Part shown: in pieces, positions 9,633 to 18,584 of the stretch
Layout: every line of letters begins with the position of its first letter
Position numbering within the stretch: position 1 is the first letter of the stretch
Assembly: GCA_973895155.1 (NCBI GenBank)
Contig: OZ316891.1
Span: 32,302,001 to 32,366,000, forward strand
DNA length: 64,000 nt
Reading direction: 5' to 3'
From: Marsupella aquatica
Lineage: Eukaryota > Marchantiophyta
Position numbers and translations under genes: made by a program
Notes under the pieces: model-generated
The model's input: the letters and a program-made list of their open reading frames with translations, nothing else
The model's database searches: none
Told to the model about the DNA's origin: nothing

Positions 9633-10844
9633 AATGCGGTCAGCAATTAGAGCCTCGATATCCACCTACGCTCTTTGGGGCTTCTAAAAATGGTATGTAG
9701 GTTTTCTTTGTTGTTAGTCATTGTCTTGTATTTTTGGACTGAGATTGTCTCAGTCCAAAGTTCAAATTTGGTTTTCTTTCTAAGAGTTGTATTTGTTGCA
9801 CTTGCAGAATCGAGACCTTGTCCCATCAAGCGGAAGTTGCTGATTTTGGATCTTAACAAAATACTTTGGGATTCACTTGAATTCCAAAGCAAGGGCAAAT
9901 CCAGAAACATTGTGACCCCAAATGGAGTGCATTGGGATAGATCAAATGGAACTAGTCGCATGTATACAGAGAGGCCAGGGTTCCATGAGTTTCTAAAGTT
10001 GGTTTTTGACCGGTTTGACGTTGCAATTTGGACATGTGCTGGGATGCCGCGGACAGTGAAAATGTTGAACATGATGTTCACTGTTGAGGAGCGGTTGAAA
10101 CTGAAGTTTGTATTCACACAGGTGGAAGCCTTTGACACAGGCATTCAAAGGCGTGACATTACAAATGGAAAGGCAAATGTGCTATTGAAGGATTTTCGGG
10201 TGGTATGGAGTGCATTTGGAAATCTATATGATGAAACCAACACACTCCTTGTGGATGACTCCCCCTTGAAGGCATTTGCCAACCTAGACATGACCGGACT
10301 ATTTCCAGTGCCCTACACGCATGCCAATCGTGGAGACAATTTTCTTCTAACAATTCTTTGGCCATGTCTTGAGAAACTGTCACATGCAAGTGACATTCGT
10401 TGTTATCTTCTCCTAAACTCTCCAAAGTGGTCTCTATTGCACATTAAGAGAGACAAGGCAAAAAATGAGATTACTTATGATCAACTTAGTAAGAGATGTG
10501 CAGCAAAAATTTGGAAGTCACAGTATAGGCATAGTGTGCTGGACCTCAATAGCAATGAGATTCCTTGGGCTGTGAAGCACCGTATATGTAGCTTACGTCC
10601 TGAGGTGGAACTTGACGATGCACTTGTCACCTCACTTACTAGATCATTTGTAGGACGGGAATATTCAGGTTTGTATAGAGAAAATCCCAGACACTTTTTG
10701 CGGGAGATTATAGCAGTTAGGAACAACACCACCAAATTTCATCTCCCTGAAGATAAAGGGAGTTGCAACCGTGACATTAGGGTAGATAGTAAAGGAGACA
10801 AGGGCACGTGCTCAAATAAATATTGTAAGGAGCACTTTGTTTAG
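9633..10844 (+). CDS. FCP1/NLI-interacting-factor-like phosphatase domain, likely 3' exons of the ParB-methylase gene
   Basis: Coding runs 9633-9692, then intron 9693-9807 (ATG/GTATGT to CTTGCAG), then 9808-10844. The domain shows the FCP1-homology order: KRKLLILDLNKILW, ERPGFHEFLK, FDVAIWTCAGMP, then NTLLVDDSP. The usual DxDx(T/V) motif reads D-L-N-K-I: the first Asp is present, the second is Asn, and Thr/Val is Ile, so catalysis may be weak or absent. No in-frame ATG precedes the domain until about 9960. The upstream frame is the same as that of the methylase exons and is open from 9587, and an acceptor (TCTCACAG) ends at 9632. I therefore infer one gene, with an intron from roughly 9528 to 9632 hiding the apparent stop at 9569-9571; two separate genes remain possible. 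The FCP1 family dephosphorylates RNA polymerase II CTD and other phosphoproteins. Confidence 0.62.
9733..9759. repeat. Perfect 12-bp-arm palindrome in the last intron
   Basis: Arms TTTGGACTGAGA (9733-9744) and TCTCAGTCCAAA (9748-9759) around TTG. It lies in intron 9693-9807. A related weaker palindrome (TCAGAC ... GTCTGA, 9563-9586) lies in the interval proposed as the preceding intron. Confidence 0.9.
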
Positions 10845-11462
10845 AGATCTGACTCATGTTAAGCCCATTAGATTGTAAAAATGGGTGCCAGCCCTGGATA
10901 TTCATCGTAAGTTTGGACACAATTGTATATAATTATTTCACACATTATCAATCAATGGTCCTTGCCTAGGCTTCTTTGTGCGTAAATGTTTTTACAAGTA
11001 TGATCTCTATCCCATGGTTCTTTGTGAACTAATAAGTAATATAATACTATTATAATTAATATAATATAATATAATAATATAATACTAATAAGATTTGGCC
11101 TATAAAGTGTACATTTAGGTATCAAAAAGTGTACATTTGGGCTTCTTAAAGTGTACATTTGGGGACATAAAAGTGTACATTTCAGGACTGATTTGTGAAC
11201 AAAAGAAAATACACTTTTAATGAATAGGCTGATAATGGTATCCATTCTTGTTTCTGGATCCTCTTCACACATGTTTCCTATTTATGCGCCATGTTAGTTT
11301 GGTGTGGGCATTTGATTCCATAAGAATGATCCGGGTTTGCAACCGGACATTCTAGTTGTGCTGCGTATTTCTCTCCCGGTGATGTTGGAGTGATGCCCAA
11401 CACACCATGGTGAGTGCTTGTGGTGCTGACAGGGATAGATTGCCCTTAGGGTTAGCACATAG
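10845..11462. other. Gene-poor interval, A+T-rich, before retroelement D
   Basis: No coding sequence is supported here. It contains an AT-rich tract of TAATATAATA repeats (11035-11090) and four tandem copies of a GTGTACATTT unit (11105-11185). The 5' LTR and primer-binding site of element D should lie towards its right end, but no match to the candidate 3' LTR near 51070 was found by eye. Confidence 0.5.
11105..11185. repeat. Four tandem copies of an about 25-bp AAGTGTACATTTRGG unit
   Basis: The core AGTGTACATTT recurs four times at spacings of about 25 bp, each followed by G-rich and A-rich spacers of variable sequence. The core TGTACA is itself palindromic. Function unknown. Confidence 0.85.
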
Positions 11463-13112
11463 ATTAGGTTAGGGTTGGTCACCACGGATTCTTCTGGTGC
11501 TGCTGGATTACCCAATGGACGACGGACCAGTTTCACTCGGAGTGGGGCACAGTTTCGGCCAACGGCATTGGTAGCAGTCAATAGTGCAGCTTCAGACAGT
11601 GATTCTGATGAGGACTCAGTGACCAGTTCTCCTCGTCATCAGGTGGTTGCACCTTTGTTGTGGGATATGGACGAGATGTACGGGGCTACAAAGGGCCCAC
11701 GACGATACTCTGGTGCAGTTGGCACAATTGATCTGGATGACTTCATCCAGGAGTTTGATACGTGGTGCGATATGCAGACATTGCATAACGCCACGTTGTT
11801 TACCCCTTTCATGGCATGGAAGGGATTATTTCAGCATTTGGAGGGGCCACCCATGGATGACTACCATGAGTTTCGGAAGGCTCATTTGGTTGAGATTGAG
11901 GCATGGAGGCAGCATTGGTCACCTAATTATGTGTCCATCACCTATGGCACTAGTGCGGCTGCCCAACCCATTGCCACAGCTGTTGCCTCTTCTAGCAGCA
12001 CTAGCCAGAGTGGCACACCATCCACCAGCAGCACTCCAGCAGCATCCACCGCTACTCCTGCCGGTGTGATTGTGACAGGAACTGGAGTTGCGCCAGCATT
12101 TAATCCTGTGGTGGAATTCTTTGAGGTACTGAAGCAGAACTATCAGGGTGTGAGAACTGATAAGTTGAAGGGTCTCCAGGAGTTCCACCGCAAGACTGGA
12201 GAGAGTCTACGTGAGGCATACACTCGTATGCACAGATTGATCACTGTCACCAAGGGAGTGATAGAGGCTCAAGCAGTCCAGTTTTGGTATGCAATTTTGG
12301 ATAGAGAATTGCGACGTAGAGTGAGAGATGTCACTCTGCTTAGGGATGCAGATCCCACATTAGCAGTTGTTTTCACCCTTTCTGAGCGCATTGAGCTCAA
12401 TATGGTGAATGAGAAGGTGGTGACTTCTGGATTTACCAAGGAAGCACCAAAGGCTGCATCTACATCCACACCACAGCCTACTGCATGGAAGAGCCAGAGG
12501 GAGAAGCCTACTGCACGAGAGTCTACCAGCCAGAGACCTGTGCCCTCTTATGCTGGACAGCAGTCAGGATGTTGCACCTGTGGTGGGGATCATGCACGGA
12601 GATATTGTCCAGATCATAGAGGATCAGGGGGAGCATCAGCGCCTGATCAGCGACAGTGTGATCACTGTGGAGCTCCTGGACACACCAAGGATAGGTGTTT
12701 CTCACTCCATCCTGAGTTACGGAGAGGAGGATCCCGTACACATGATCAGGGAAGAGGAGGAGGAGGTAGAGGGGGTGGACGTGGTCGTGGCATGCCACAT
12801 GCAGGGAGACAGGGAGGTAACGCTGCCCCTGCTGTAACCATAGATCCAAAGGATGCTAAGATTGCTCAATTGGAGCAACAACTAGTTGCCATGGCTAGTT
12901 CCCAAGTGAGACCTACTTCTGGTGATGGGGCATCTACATCCTATGGACCTTCCACATCCCATGGTCCTTCCACATCTTATGGAGCTGATGGAGATCTTGC
13001 CACCATGGGATTCATGTCTGGCACTGCACATATTGATGCATCAGCAACTTTAACACGTGGGGTAGCCAAAGCTCTTGAGCCCCGAGGAGCAGTAGTGGAG
13101 CTAGATCCATAG
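11463..13112 (+). CDS. gag: Retrotransposon D gag polyprotein
   Basis: The frame is open from 11463; there is no ATG before about 11668, so the start is uncertain. The central part (EFFEVLKQNYQG, LQEFHRKTGESLREAYTRM, AVQFWYAILDRELRRRV) is the capsid-like gag domain seen in Ty3-type elements of algae and lower plants. Two CCHC zinc knuckles follow: CCTCGGDHARRYC and CDHCGAPGHTKDRC, then a Gly/Arg-rich nucleic-acid-binding stretch. The ORF ends at TAG 13110-13112, after which the same frame continues into the protease. The TAG may be a gag/pol readthrough stop or a mutation. Gag would form the particle that packages the element RNA. Confidence 0.85.
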   Translation: MRLGLVTTDSSGAAGLPNGRRTSFTRSGAQFRPTALVAVNSAASDSDSDEDSVTSSPRHQVVAPLLWDMDEMYGATKGPRRYSGAVGTIDLDDFIQEFDTWCDMQTLHNATLFTPFMAWKGLFQHLEGPPMDDYHEFRKAHLVEIEAWRQHWSPNYVSITYGTSAAAQPIATAVASSSSTSQSGTPSTSSTPAASTATPAGVIVTGTGVAPAFNPVVEFFEVLKQNYQGVRTDKLKGLQEFHRKTGESLREAYTRMHRLITVTKGVIEAQAVQFWYAILDRELRRRVRDVTLLRDADPTLAVVFTLSERIELNMVNEKVVTSGFTKEAPKAASTSTPQPTAWKSQREKPTARESTSQRPVPSYAGQQSGCCTCGGDHARRYCPDHRGSGGASAPDQRQCDHCGAPGHTKDRCFSLHPELRRGGSRTHDQGRGGGGRGGGRGRGMPHAGRQGGNAAPAVTIDPKDAKIAQLEQQLVAMASSQVRPTSGDGASTSYGPSTSHGPSTSYGADGDLATMGFMSGTAHIDASATLTRGVAKALEPRGAVVELDP

Positions 13113-14126
13113 AGGGGGGATGCACGTCAGACAAAGCTTCCTCAGTCTTTTACATTGTCAGAGACAGTTCACACTGCCTCTATGAACCCTGTTCGGACAA
13201 ACCCTGATGTGGGTAAGTTGGCAGAATCAGGTAGTGATGCAGCAGGGATGACAGGTACCTTGCTGGGGGCGGCTATTGCCATGGTACGCGCCCCATTATT
13301 TTCAGCGACAGACATGCTGAACTTGGGATTTGGTCCTGCAGAAGTATTTAGATTGGCAGCTACACTCTGTGAGGACACTCCAGTTGTTGCTTCCCATGTA
13401 GAAGCAGCTTGCAGTGTTGAAGCAGTGAAGACCATACCACCTACTGCTACTAGTGAGACATGGCATGCAGCAGCAGCAAGGTTGGTGGATTTACCAGCAT
13501 GCCCTGCATTTGAGAGGACTAGGTTTAAACCTAGTGTTGTATCATTGGATAATCGGAGTGGTATCTTCCAATTAGTTGGGCCTTCTGGAGTAGTATACCA
13601 GCCAGAGAGAGTGTTACTGGATATTGGTGCTCAGCCCTTGATGTTGGGGAAGTCTGCCATACATGGATTGAGATTGCGTCCAGAGGATTTGGAGGATTGT
13701 CCCTTTCCCATTCAGACTTCATTGGGGGGACCTACACCTACACAGCATATCACCAGGAGACCACTTGATTTGAGGATTCAGGAAGGTCATACCACAGATA
13801 GCTCACAGATACAGGCGCGAGCTATTCTAACTAAGGCAGAGTCATATGATGTGTTGGTGGGATGTACAATGCTCTACCCCATGGGATTTATTCTTGATTT
13901 TTGGGAGGAATTAGTATCATATAGACCTGATTGGCAGTCAGGAGATGCTCGATTGAGAAAGTTGCCAGTGAGATTTAGTGGACCTATGGGAGGCCCTAAA
14001 TCCACACCATTGTCTTTGGCAGCATTCAGTGGTGTAATTGCTGGACCTGATGATTTGATTGAAGGTAATGCGCATGCAGCCGATGTTCCACCATTGGAGG
14101 AGTCTCATGAGGAGCACATCATGTGA
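13113..14126 (+). CDS. pro: Retrotransposon D protease-like domain
   Basis: This frame continues from gag. RVLLDIGAQPLML (near 13610-13650) sits where retropepsins have D-S/T-G-A, with Ile replacing Ser/Thr. Downstream YDVLVGCTMLYPMG fits the second hydrophobic/Gly motif of aspartic proteases. The domain should cut the polyprotein after dimerising. The frame ends at TGA 14124-14126 and resumes at once in the same frame, so it probably belonged to one gag-pro-DNMT-pol polyprotein. Confidence 0.6.
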   Translation, partial: RGDARQTKLPQSFTLSETVHTASMNPVRTNPDVGKLAESGSDAAGMTGTLLGAAIAMVRAPLFSATDMLNLGFGPAEVFRLAATLCEDTPVVASHVEAACSVEAVKTIPPTATSETWHAAAARLVDLPACPAFERTRFKPSVVSLDNRSGIFQLVGPSGVVYQPERVLLDIGAQPLMLGKSAIHGLRLRPEDLEDCPFPIQTSLGGPTPTQHITRRPLDLRIQEGHTTDSSQIQARAILTKAESYDVLVGCTMLYPMGFILDFWEELVSYRPDWQSGDARLRKLPVRFSGPMGGPKSTPLSLAAFSGVIAGPDDLIEGNAHAADVPPLEESHEEHIM

Positions 14127-15035
14127 GGATTACATGTTGGCAGTGTTGTGCCACCAGTGTGGGGCACTGCACAAGCCTTGCCACAGGCAGCAGCACGATT
14201 GGTACATGATGCATGGCGTCATGCTTTTACACCACAGTCAGGAGCAGAGCAGTCTCTTGCAGATGGACCTGTGACTCTTTCACCATTGGATACCACTCCT
14301 ATTGCTTGGCAATATCCACCGGAGGGTATTTGTTTGTTGGATCTTTTTGGTGGGATTAGCACTGGATTGGCTGCTATTCTTCAGGCATGAATTCCTGTGC
14401 GTCGTTATTTGTATGTGGAGACAGATGAGACAGCACGGAGGGTCTTATTGCAACATGTGGCTATGTTGGTGGATAGATATCCACAGTTGTTGCCAGTGGA
14501 TGTTGTTTGTGGTTATCAACATGCACTACCTGCTGATATTTCATTGTTGGGGGCGGATCATCTACATCGTGTTGGCCCCATTGATTTGGTGATTGCTGGT
14601 TGGCCATGTCAGGGCCAATCTAGAGCTGGCATTGGGCATGGACTTCATGATCCACGCTCTGCATTGTTTTGGGAGATGTTACGGGTGCTGCGTCATCTCC
14701 AGCTACATCAGACACAGTCTCCAGCATACATTTTGGAGAATGTGCCATTGTTAGGTGATGATCATAGTCGGATTGTTGCCAGTGTTCACCAGGTGAGGTC
14801 TTGGATTGGACTTGCTGTGTTATTGGATGCTGCACGTGTGGGTTCTCGTGCACATCGTCCACGCTTGTGGTGGACTAATTTGATCCCATGTGAGGTGCTG
14901 AAGTGTCACTTGCCTATCCAACGATTAATACATGCAAACCATACTTTTCCTTGCTTAAATCGTTGGTATCGTATTACGGGGTCATGGAGGGACGCTATTT
15001 GGAGGATTTCCACACCTAAGGAGGAGTATGTTTGA
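14127..15035 (+). CDS. DNMT3-like C5 cytosine DNA methyltransferase carried by retrotransposon D
   Basis: The motifs of C5 methyltransferases appear in order. Motif I is LLDLFGGISTGLAAIL (SAM binding). Motif II is RRYLYVETDETARRV. Motif IV is LVIAGWPCQGQS, with the catalytic Pro-Cys-Gln. Motif VI is AYILENVP, the Glu-Asn-Val. Motif VIII is SRAHRPRLWWTNL. The SxAHRxRxxW form of motif VIII and the short spacing are DNMT3-like rather than DNMT1- or bacterial-like. Motifs IX and X are not seen; sequence similarity fades near 15140, where the element is broken. An in-frame TGA (14388-14390) falls between motifs I and II, so this copy should not make the full enzyme unless the stop is read through. 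The enzyme would methylate cytosine in DNA, possibly the element's own cDNA. Retrotransposon-borne DNMTs are known from charophytes and dinoflagellates (de Mendoza and colleagues, 2018). Confidence 0.88.
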
Positions 15036-15205
15036 TTCCGCTCCCGGAAGTGTACTTTTTGATCAAGTCTACCGACTGGTCTCTCCATTTTTGATCAAGT
15101 CCAAGGGACTGGTCCTACCATCTACAACTCATGCCCACCAGGTGAGTGCTGTCACCACCCCCCTCCTTTCTTGGGCAAGCATACAAACATTTACAATAAG
15201 ATTTG

Positions 15206-15343
15206 TGTTATAAGATGTAGATTACACTCTAAGTGACAATTAGGAGTTAGGGCAGTTACATAACTGCCCATCAATGTAACCCATATATTCTTACACTCCT
15301 AAGAGAAGCGTGATCATTGTTGGTGAATACATTGAATGAAACA
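15206..15343 (+). repeat. C1 5' LTR
   Basis: 138 bp, starts TGTTATAAGATGTAG and ends GAATGAAACA. It matches 34059-34196 with no difference seen. Very short for a copia LTR. Confidence 0.95.
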
Positions 15344-15579
15344 CGTTATCAGCACGAGCTGATGTGTGTGACAAATTTTTTTTTAGATAGAGGCAGATGA
15401 CGCGCAGTTAAACTTCAGCAGCACTATTCCTCGATTGGAACTGATTCTTGGAACTCGGTGAGAGAAATCCATCAGGTTTTGAACGATACCATCTCCTTAG
15501 CCATAAACGATTGCATTATCACAGAACCTTATTACAAGCTAGCCAGCATCGGAACTTCCAATTGCAGCATTGATCAATC

Positions 15580-18504
15580 ATGGAGAAATTACATTTCAAA
15601 GCTCTCGCGATCGATGGCACAAATTACTTGTCTTGGTCTTTAGATGTGGAGGCACATCTAGCATCTAAAGACCTGCAAGACACAACCTTAACCGATGCAG
15701 GTACTACATTACAACAGAAGGCTCAGGCCTTGATACTAATCAGGCACCATCTTGCTGAACCGCTTAAGACTCAATATCTCAATCACTACAACCCAAGGGT
15801 CCTATGGGACGAACTACAATTACGCTTCGATCATATGCGGACCATATCACTCCCGACAGCCCGCCACGATTGGATAAACCTGCGAGTACAAGATTACAGC
15901 ACAATTGCGAGTTATAACAGCGAACTGTTCCGAATTACCTCCCAATTAGCTGTCTGCGGTAATCCAGTGGATGATGAAGAGCAGATCGAAAAGACTCTGT
16001 CCACTTTTCATGTAACTAACATAGTTCTAGCCTCTCAATATCGAAACATGAATTTCACGCGGTATTCTCAATTGATATCACATATGCTCCTCGCTGAGAA
16101 GCATCAGATAATACTGCTCAACAATGCTAAAACAAGACCACCAGGGAGTGCAGCCCCTCCAGCCAGACCAGAAACTCATCTTATGGCCTCAAGATTCCGG
16201 GGGCGCGGACGTGGCAACTTCAGGGGGAGCCGAGGACGTGCATTTGGAAGAGGAACTTACCAAGGATACAGAGGCAGTGGGAGCTTCCGACAACAATCCC
16301 AAGAATTCCAGCGAGACCCCACTTGGAATCAACGCGGAGGTGGCGGACGGAATCGAGGAAGAGGCTACCAAGCACAACCAAGAGATAAGTTTATTACACC
16401 CTCTTGTTTCCGATGCGGTACAAAAGGACATTTACAAAAAGAATGTCGGGCTCCTGCACACTTGGTCAAGCTCTATAAAGAAAGTATAAACAGGCAAACA
16501 GAAGATGCACAAGGCAATTTTATGGAAATTCCTGAAGACATACATGCTTATACACATGATACACCCCTTCCAGAAACCCACGTTGCTCACATGGATGCAC
16601 AATCACAAGGCAAATTAACACCATCTAATTGCATAGTAGATAGTGGGACCTCCCACTCCATCCTAAGAAATCGACATTTTTTTCGAACAATTATAGCTTC
16701 TCACAGAGCCATAACTACCATCACAGGACAGAATCATATTGAGGAAGGGCACGGCCCCGCATCAGTTTGTTTCCCCCAGGGCACAGTAATCAACATCTCC
16801 TCGGCAATATACGCACCTAAAGCCACACGAAATTTAATTAGTTTCCAAGACATAAGAGCTAACAACTTTCACATATATACAAGCAAGACCAATGAGGGTG
16901 AAGTCCTACACATTATTGACCATTCTCCACCTGGAATGAAAATCTGTGAAACCTTGCCTATCCACCCTCCCGGGTTATACATCACCACCATACACGCATT
17001 ACATGTAGAAATAGTTCCTCCAACTCCCACAGAGCGCTGGCACAATCGGCTAGGCCACCCTGGTACCAACATGTACCATAATATAATCCGGGATACGATA
17101 GGCATACCCCAAGGGGTGCGCCCATCATCTCTGAAGAGCCCCTGTCTTGCGTGTTCACAGGGAAAGTTAATCACCAGACCAGCCACATCTAAAACAATTC
17201 ACTCCATTCCTAAATTCCTCGAAAGGCTTCACGCTGACGTATGTGGCCCGATTGACCCGCCATCTGGTCCATTCCGGTTTTACTTGGCCATTATTGATGC
17301 TTCATCAAAATGGTCCCAAGTTTCACTGATCTCGACCCGGAACCTAGTATTCCCACGGATTTTATCACACATCCTCAAGTTAAAGCTACAGTTCCCTGAC
17401 AATCCAATAAAGACACTCAGGGTTGATAATGCCAGGGAGTTCACGTCGAAAACATTCGATGATTTTTGTGAGACTGCCGGCATAGAAACCCAATATTCGG
17501 TACCGCACGTTCATTTTCAGAACGGCATAGCAGAATCTCTCATTAAAAGACTACAAATGATAGCTCGGCCACTCCTCATGCAAACACAGCTTCCTCCTAC
17601 AGCATGGGGACATGCAATATTGCATGCAGCTGCTCTCCTAAAATATAGACCTTCCGCATTTAATACCCATACTCCGCATTACCTTGCATTTGGTATACCA
17701 CCTAACATTTCTCACTTGCGGACGTTTGGGTGTTTAGTCCTTGTCCCTATCCTAGGCCCAAAACGCACCAAGATGGGCCCCCAGCGCCAACGAGGGATTT
17801 ATGTTGGTTTTGACTCACCCTCCATTATTCGGTTCCTGGAACCATCCACAACAGATGTGTTCAAGGCCAGATTCCTTGACTGTACCTTTTTCGAAGACGA
17901 ATTTCCGAAACTAACTACACATCCATCCGATGAGAATGGCAGAAAACAATTATTACAATGGCAGACCATCCTACCGGTGGGACTTGATCCACGTACCAGA
18001 CAAGCTGATGCAGAAGTCAGATGCATATTACATCTCCATCAGATGCTGGAAAAGCTCCCGGACGCTTTTAATGATGTAGCTGAAGTAACCCGTTCACACA
18101 CAGAGGCGGCCAATACTCCAGCCCGAATACTAATACCAGACCAACTTGCCACTGAAGCTGCCCCAAGAGCAAAACGAGGTCGACCACTGGGCTCTAGAGA
18201 CAGCCAACCTCGCCAACGACGACCACCAGCTAACCCAACGAATGTGCCACCTCCACCGGTACCATCTACCCACTCTCTCACTCAGCCAGAAGAAAATCAA
18301 GAAATATCCATCAATTATATGCATACTGGTCGATTATGGCATCGAAAGGATACAATTATAGATGATATATTTGCATTCGATATATCTCAGGATATCACCA
18401 ATGACACCCCAGATCCCCTGTCAGTCCACGAGGCACAGCAGCGGCCTGATTGGCCCCAGTGGGAGATAGCACTTAATTCTGAATTGGACTCATTAATTCA
18501 ATGA
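15580..18504 (+). CDS. gag-pol: C1 copia gag-protease-integrase polyprotein (5' part of pol)
   Basis: ATG 15580 opens 974 codons. Order: gag (NYLSWSLDVEAHL, residues about 10-190), Arg/Gly-rich tract, CCHC knuckle CFRCGTKGHLQKEC, protease CIVDSGTSHSIL, integrase HHCC (RWHNRLGHPG ... CLACSQGK) and DDE core (LHADVCGPI, LRVDNAREF, FQNGIAESLIKR), then a Pro-rich linker leading to RT. Gag-PR-INT-RT order is copia-type. The frame ends at TGA 18502-18504 just before EVFGPVIP, the conserved start of copia RT, so this TGA replaces a sense codon (Arg or Trp expected). Confidence 0.93.
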   Translation: MEKLHFKALAIDGTNYLSWSLDVEAHLASKDLQDTTLTDAGTTLQQKAQALILIRHHLAEPLKTQYLNHYNPRVLWDELQLRFDHMRTISLPTARHDWINLRVQDYSTIASYNSELFRITSQLAVCGNPVDDEEQIEKTLSTFHVTNIVLASQYRNMNFTRYSQLISHMLLAEKHQIILLNNAKTRPPGSAAPPARPETHLMASRFRGRGRGNFRGSRGRAFGRGTYQGYRGSGSFRQQSQEFQRDPTWNQRGGGGRNRGRGYQAQPRDKFITPSCFRCGTKGHLQKECRAPAHLVKLYKESINRQTEDAQGNFMEIPEDIHAYTHDTPLPETHVAHMDAQSQGKLTPSNCIVDSGTSHSILRNRHFFRTIIASHRAITTITGQNHIEEGHGPASVCFPQGTVINISSAIYAPKATRNLISFQDIRANNFHIYTSKTNEGEVLHIIDHSPPGMKICETLPIHPPGLYITTIHALHVEIVPPTPTERWHNRLGHPGTNMYHNIIRDTIGIPQGVRPSSLKSPCLACSQGKLITRPATSKTIHSIPKFLERLHADVCGPIDPPSGPFRFYLAIIDASSKWSQVSLISTRNLVFPRILSHILKLKLQFPDNPIKTLRVDNAREFTSKTFDDFCETAGIETQYSVPHVHFQNGIAESLIKRLQMIARPLLMQTQLPPTAWGHAILHAAALLKYRPSAFNTHTPHYLAFGIPPNISHLRTFGCLVLVPILGPKRTKMGPQRQRGIYVGFDSPSIIRFLEPSTTDVFKARFLDCTFFEDEFPKLTTHPSDENGRKQLLQWQTILPVGLDPRTRQADAEVRCILHLHQMLEKLPDAFNDVAEVTRSHTEAANTPARILIPDQLATEAAPRAKRGRPLGSRDSQPRQRRPPANPTNVPPPPVPSTHSLTQPEENQEISINYMHTGRLWHRKDTIIDDIFAFDISQDITNDTPDPLSVHEAQQRPDWPQWEIALNSELDSLIQ

Positions 18505-18584
18505 GAAGTCTTTGGTCCGGTCATTCCTGCCCCTCTACACACATCACTTATCGGATATAAATTCATTTTCACACGGAAAAGAAA

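Larger units (their letters stand above)
11463..15140 (+). mobile_element. Ty3-type retrotransposon D, left part (gag, protease, DNA methyltransferase)
   Basis: A single reading frame carries gag, a retropepsin-like region and a DNMT3-like methyltransferase, broken only by in-frame stops at 13110 (TAG), 14124 (TGA), 14388 (TGA) and 15033 (TGA). The match to the other half (48126-50894) is inferred: that half starts abruptly inside RT, it follows the inserted elements, and both halves are in the same orientation with similar sequence style and the same kind of stop-only decay. The exact break near 15140 and the missing RT N-terminus are unresolved. TSDs of the D insertion were not found. Confidence 0.65.

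Noticed and set aside
15028-15213. Short ORF overlapping the end of the DNMT frame
   Set aside because: Out of frame with the methyltransferase and running into the C1 LTR; the DNMT frame itself can be followed to about 15140 past two stops.
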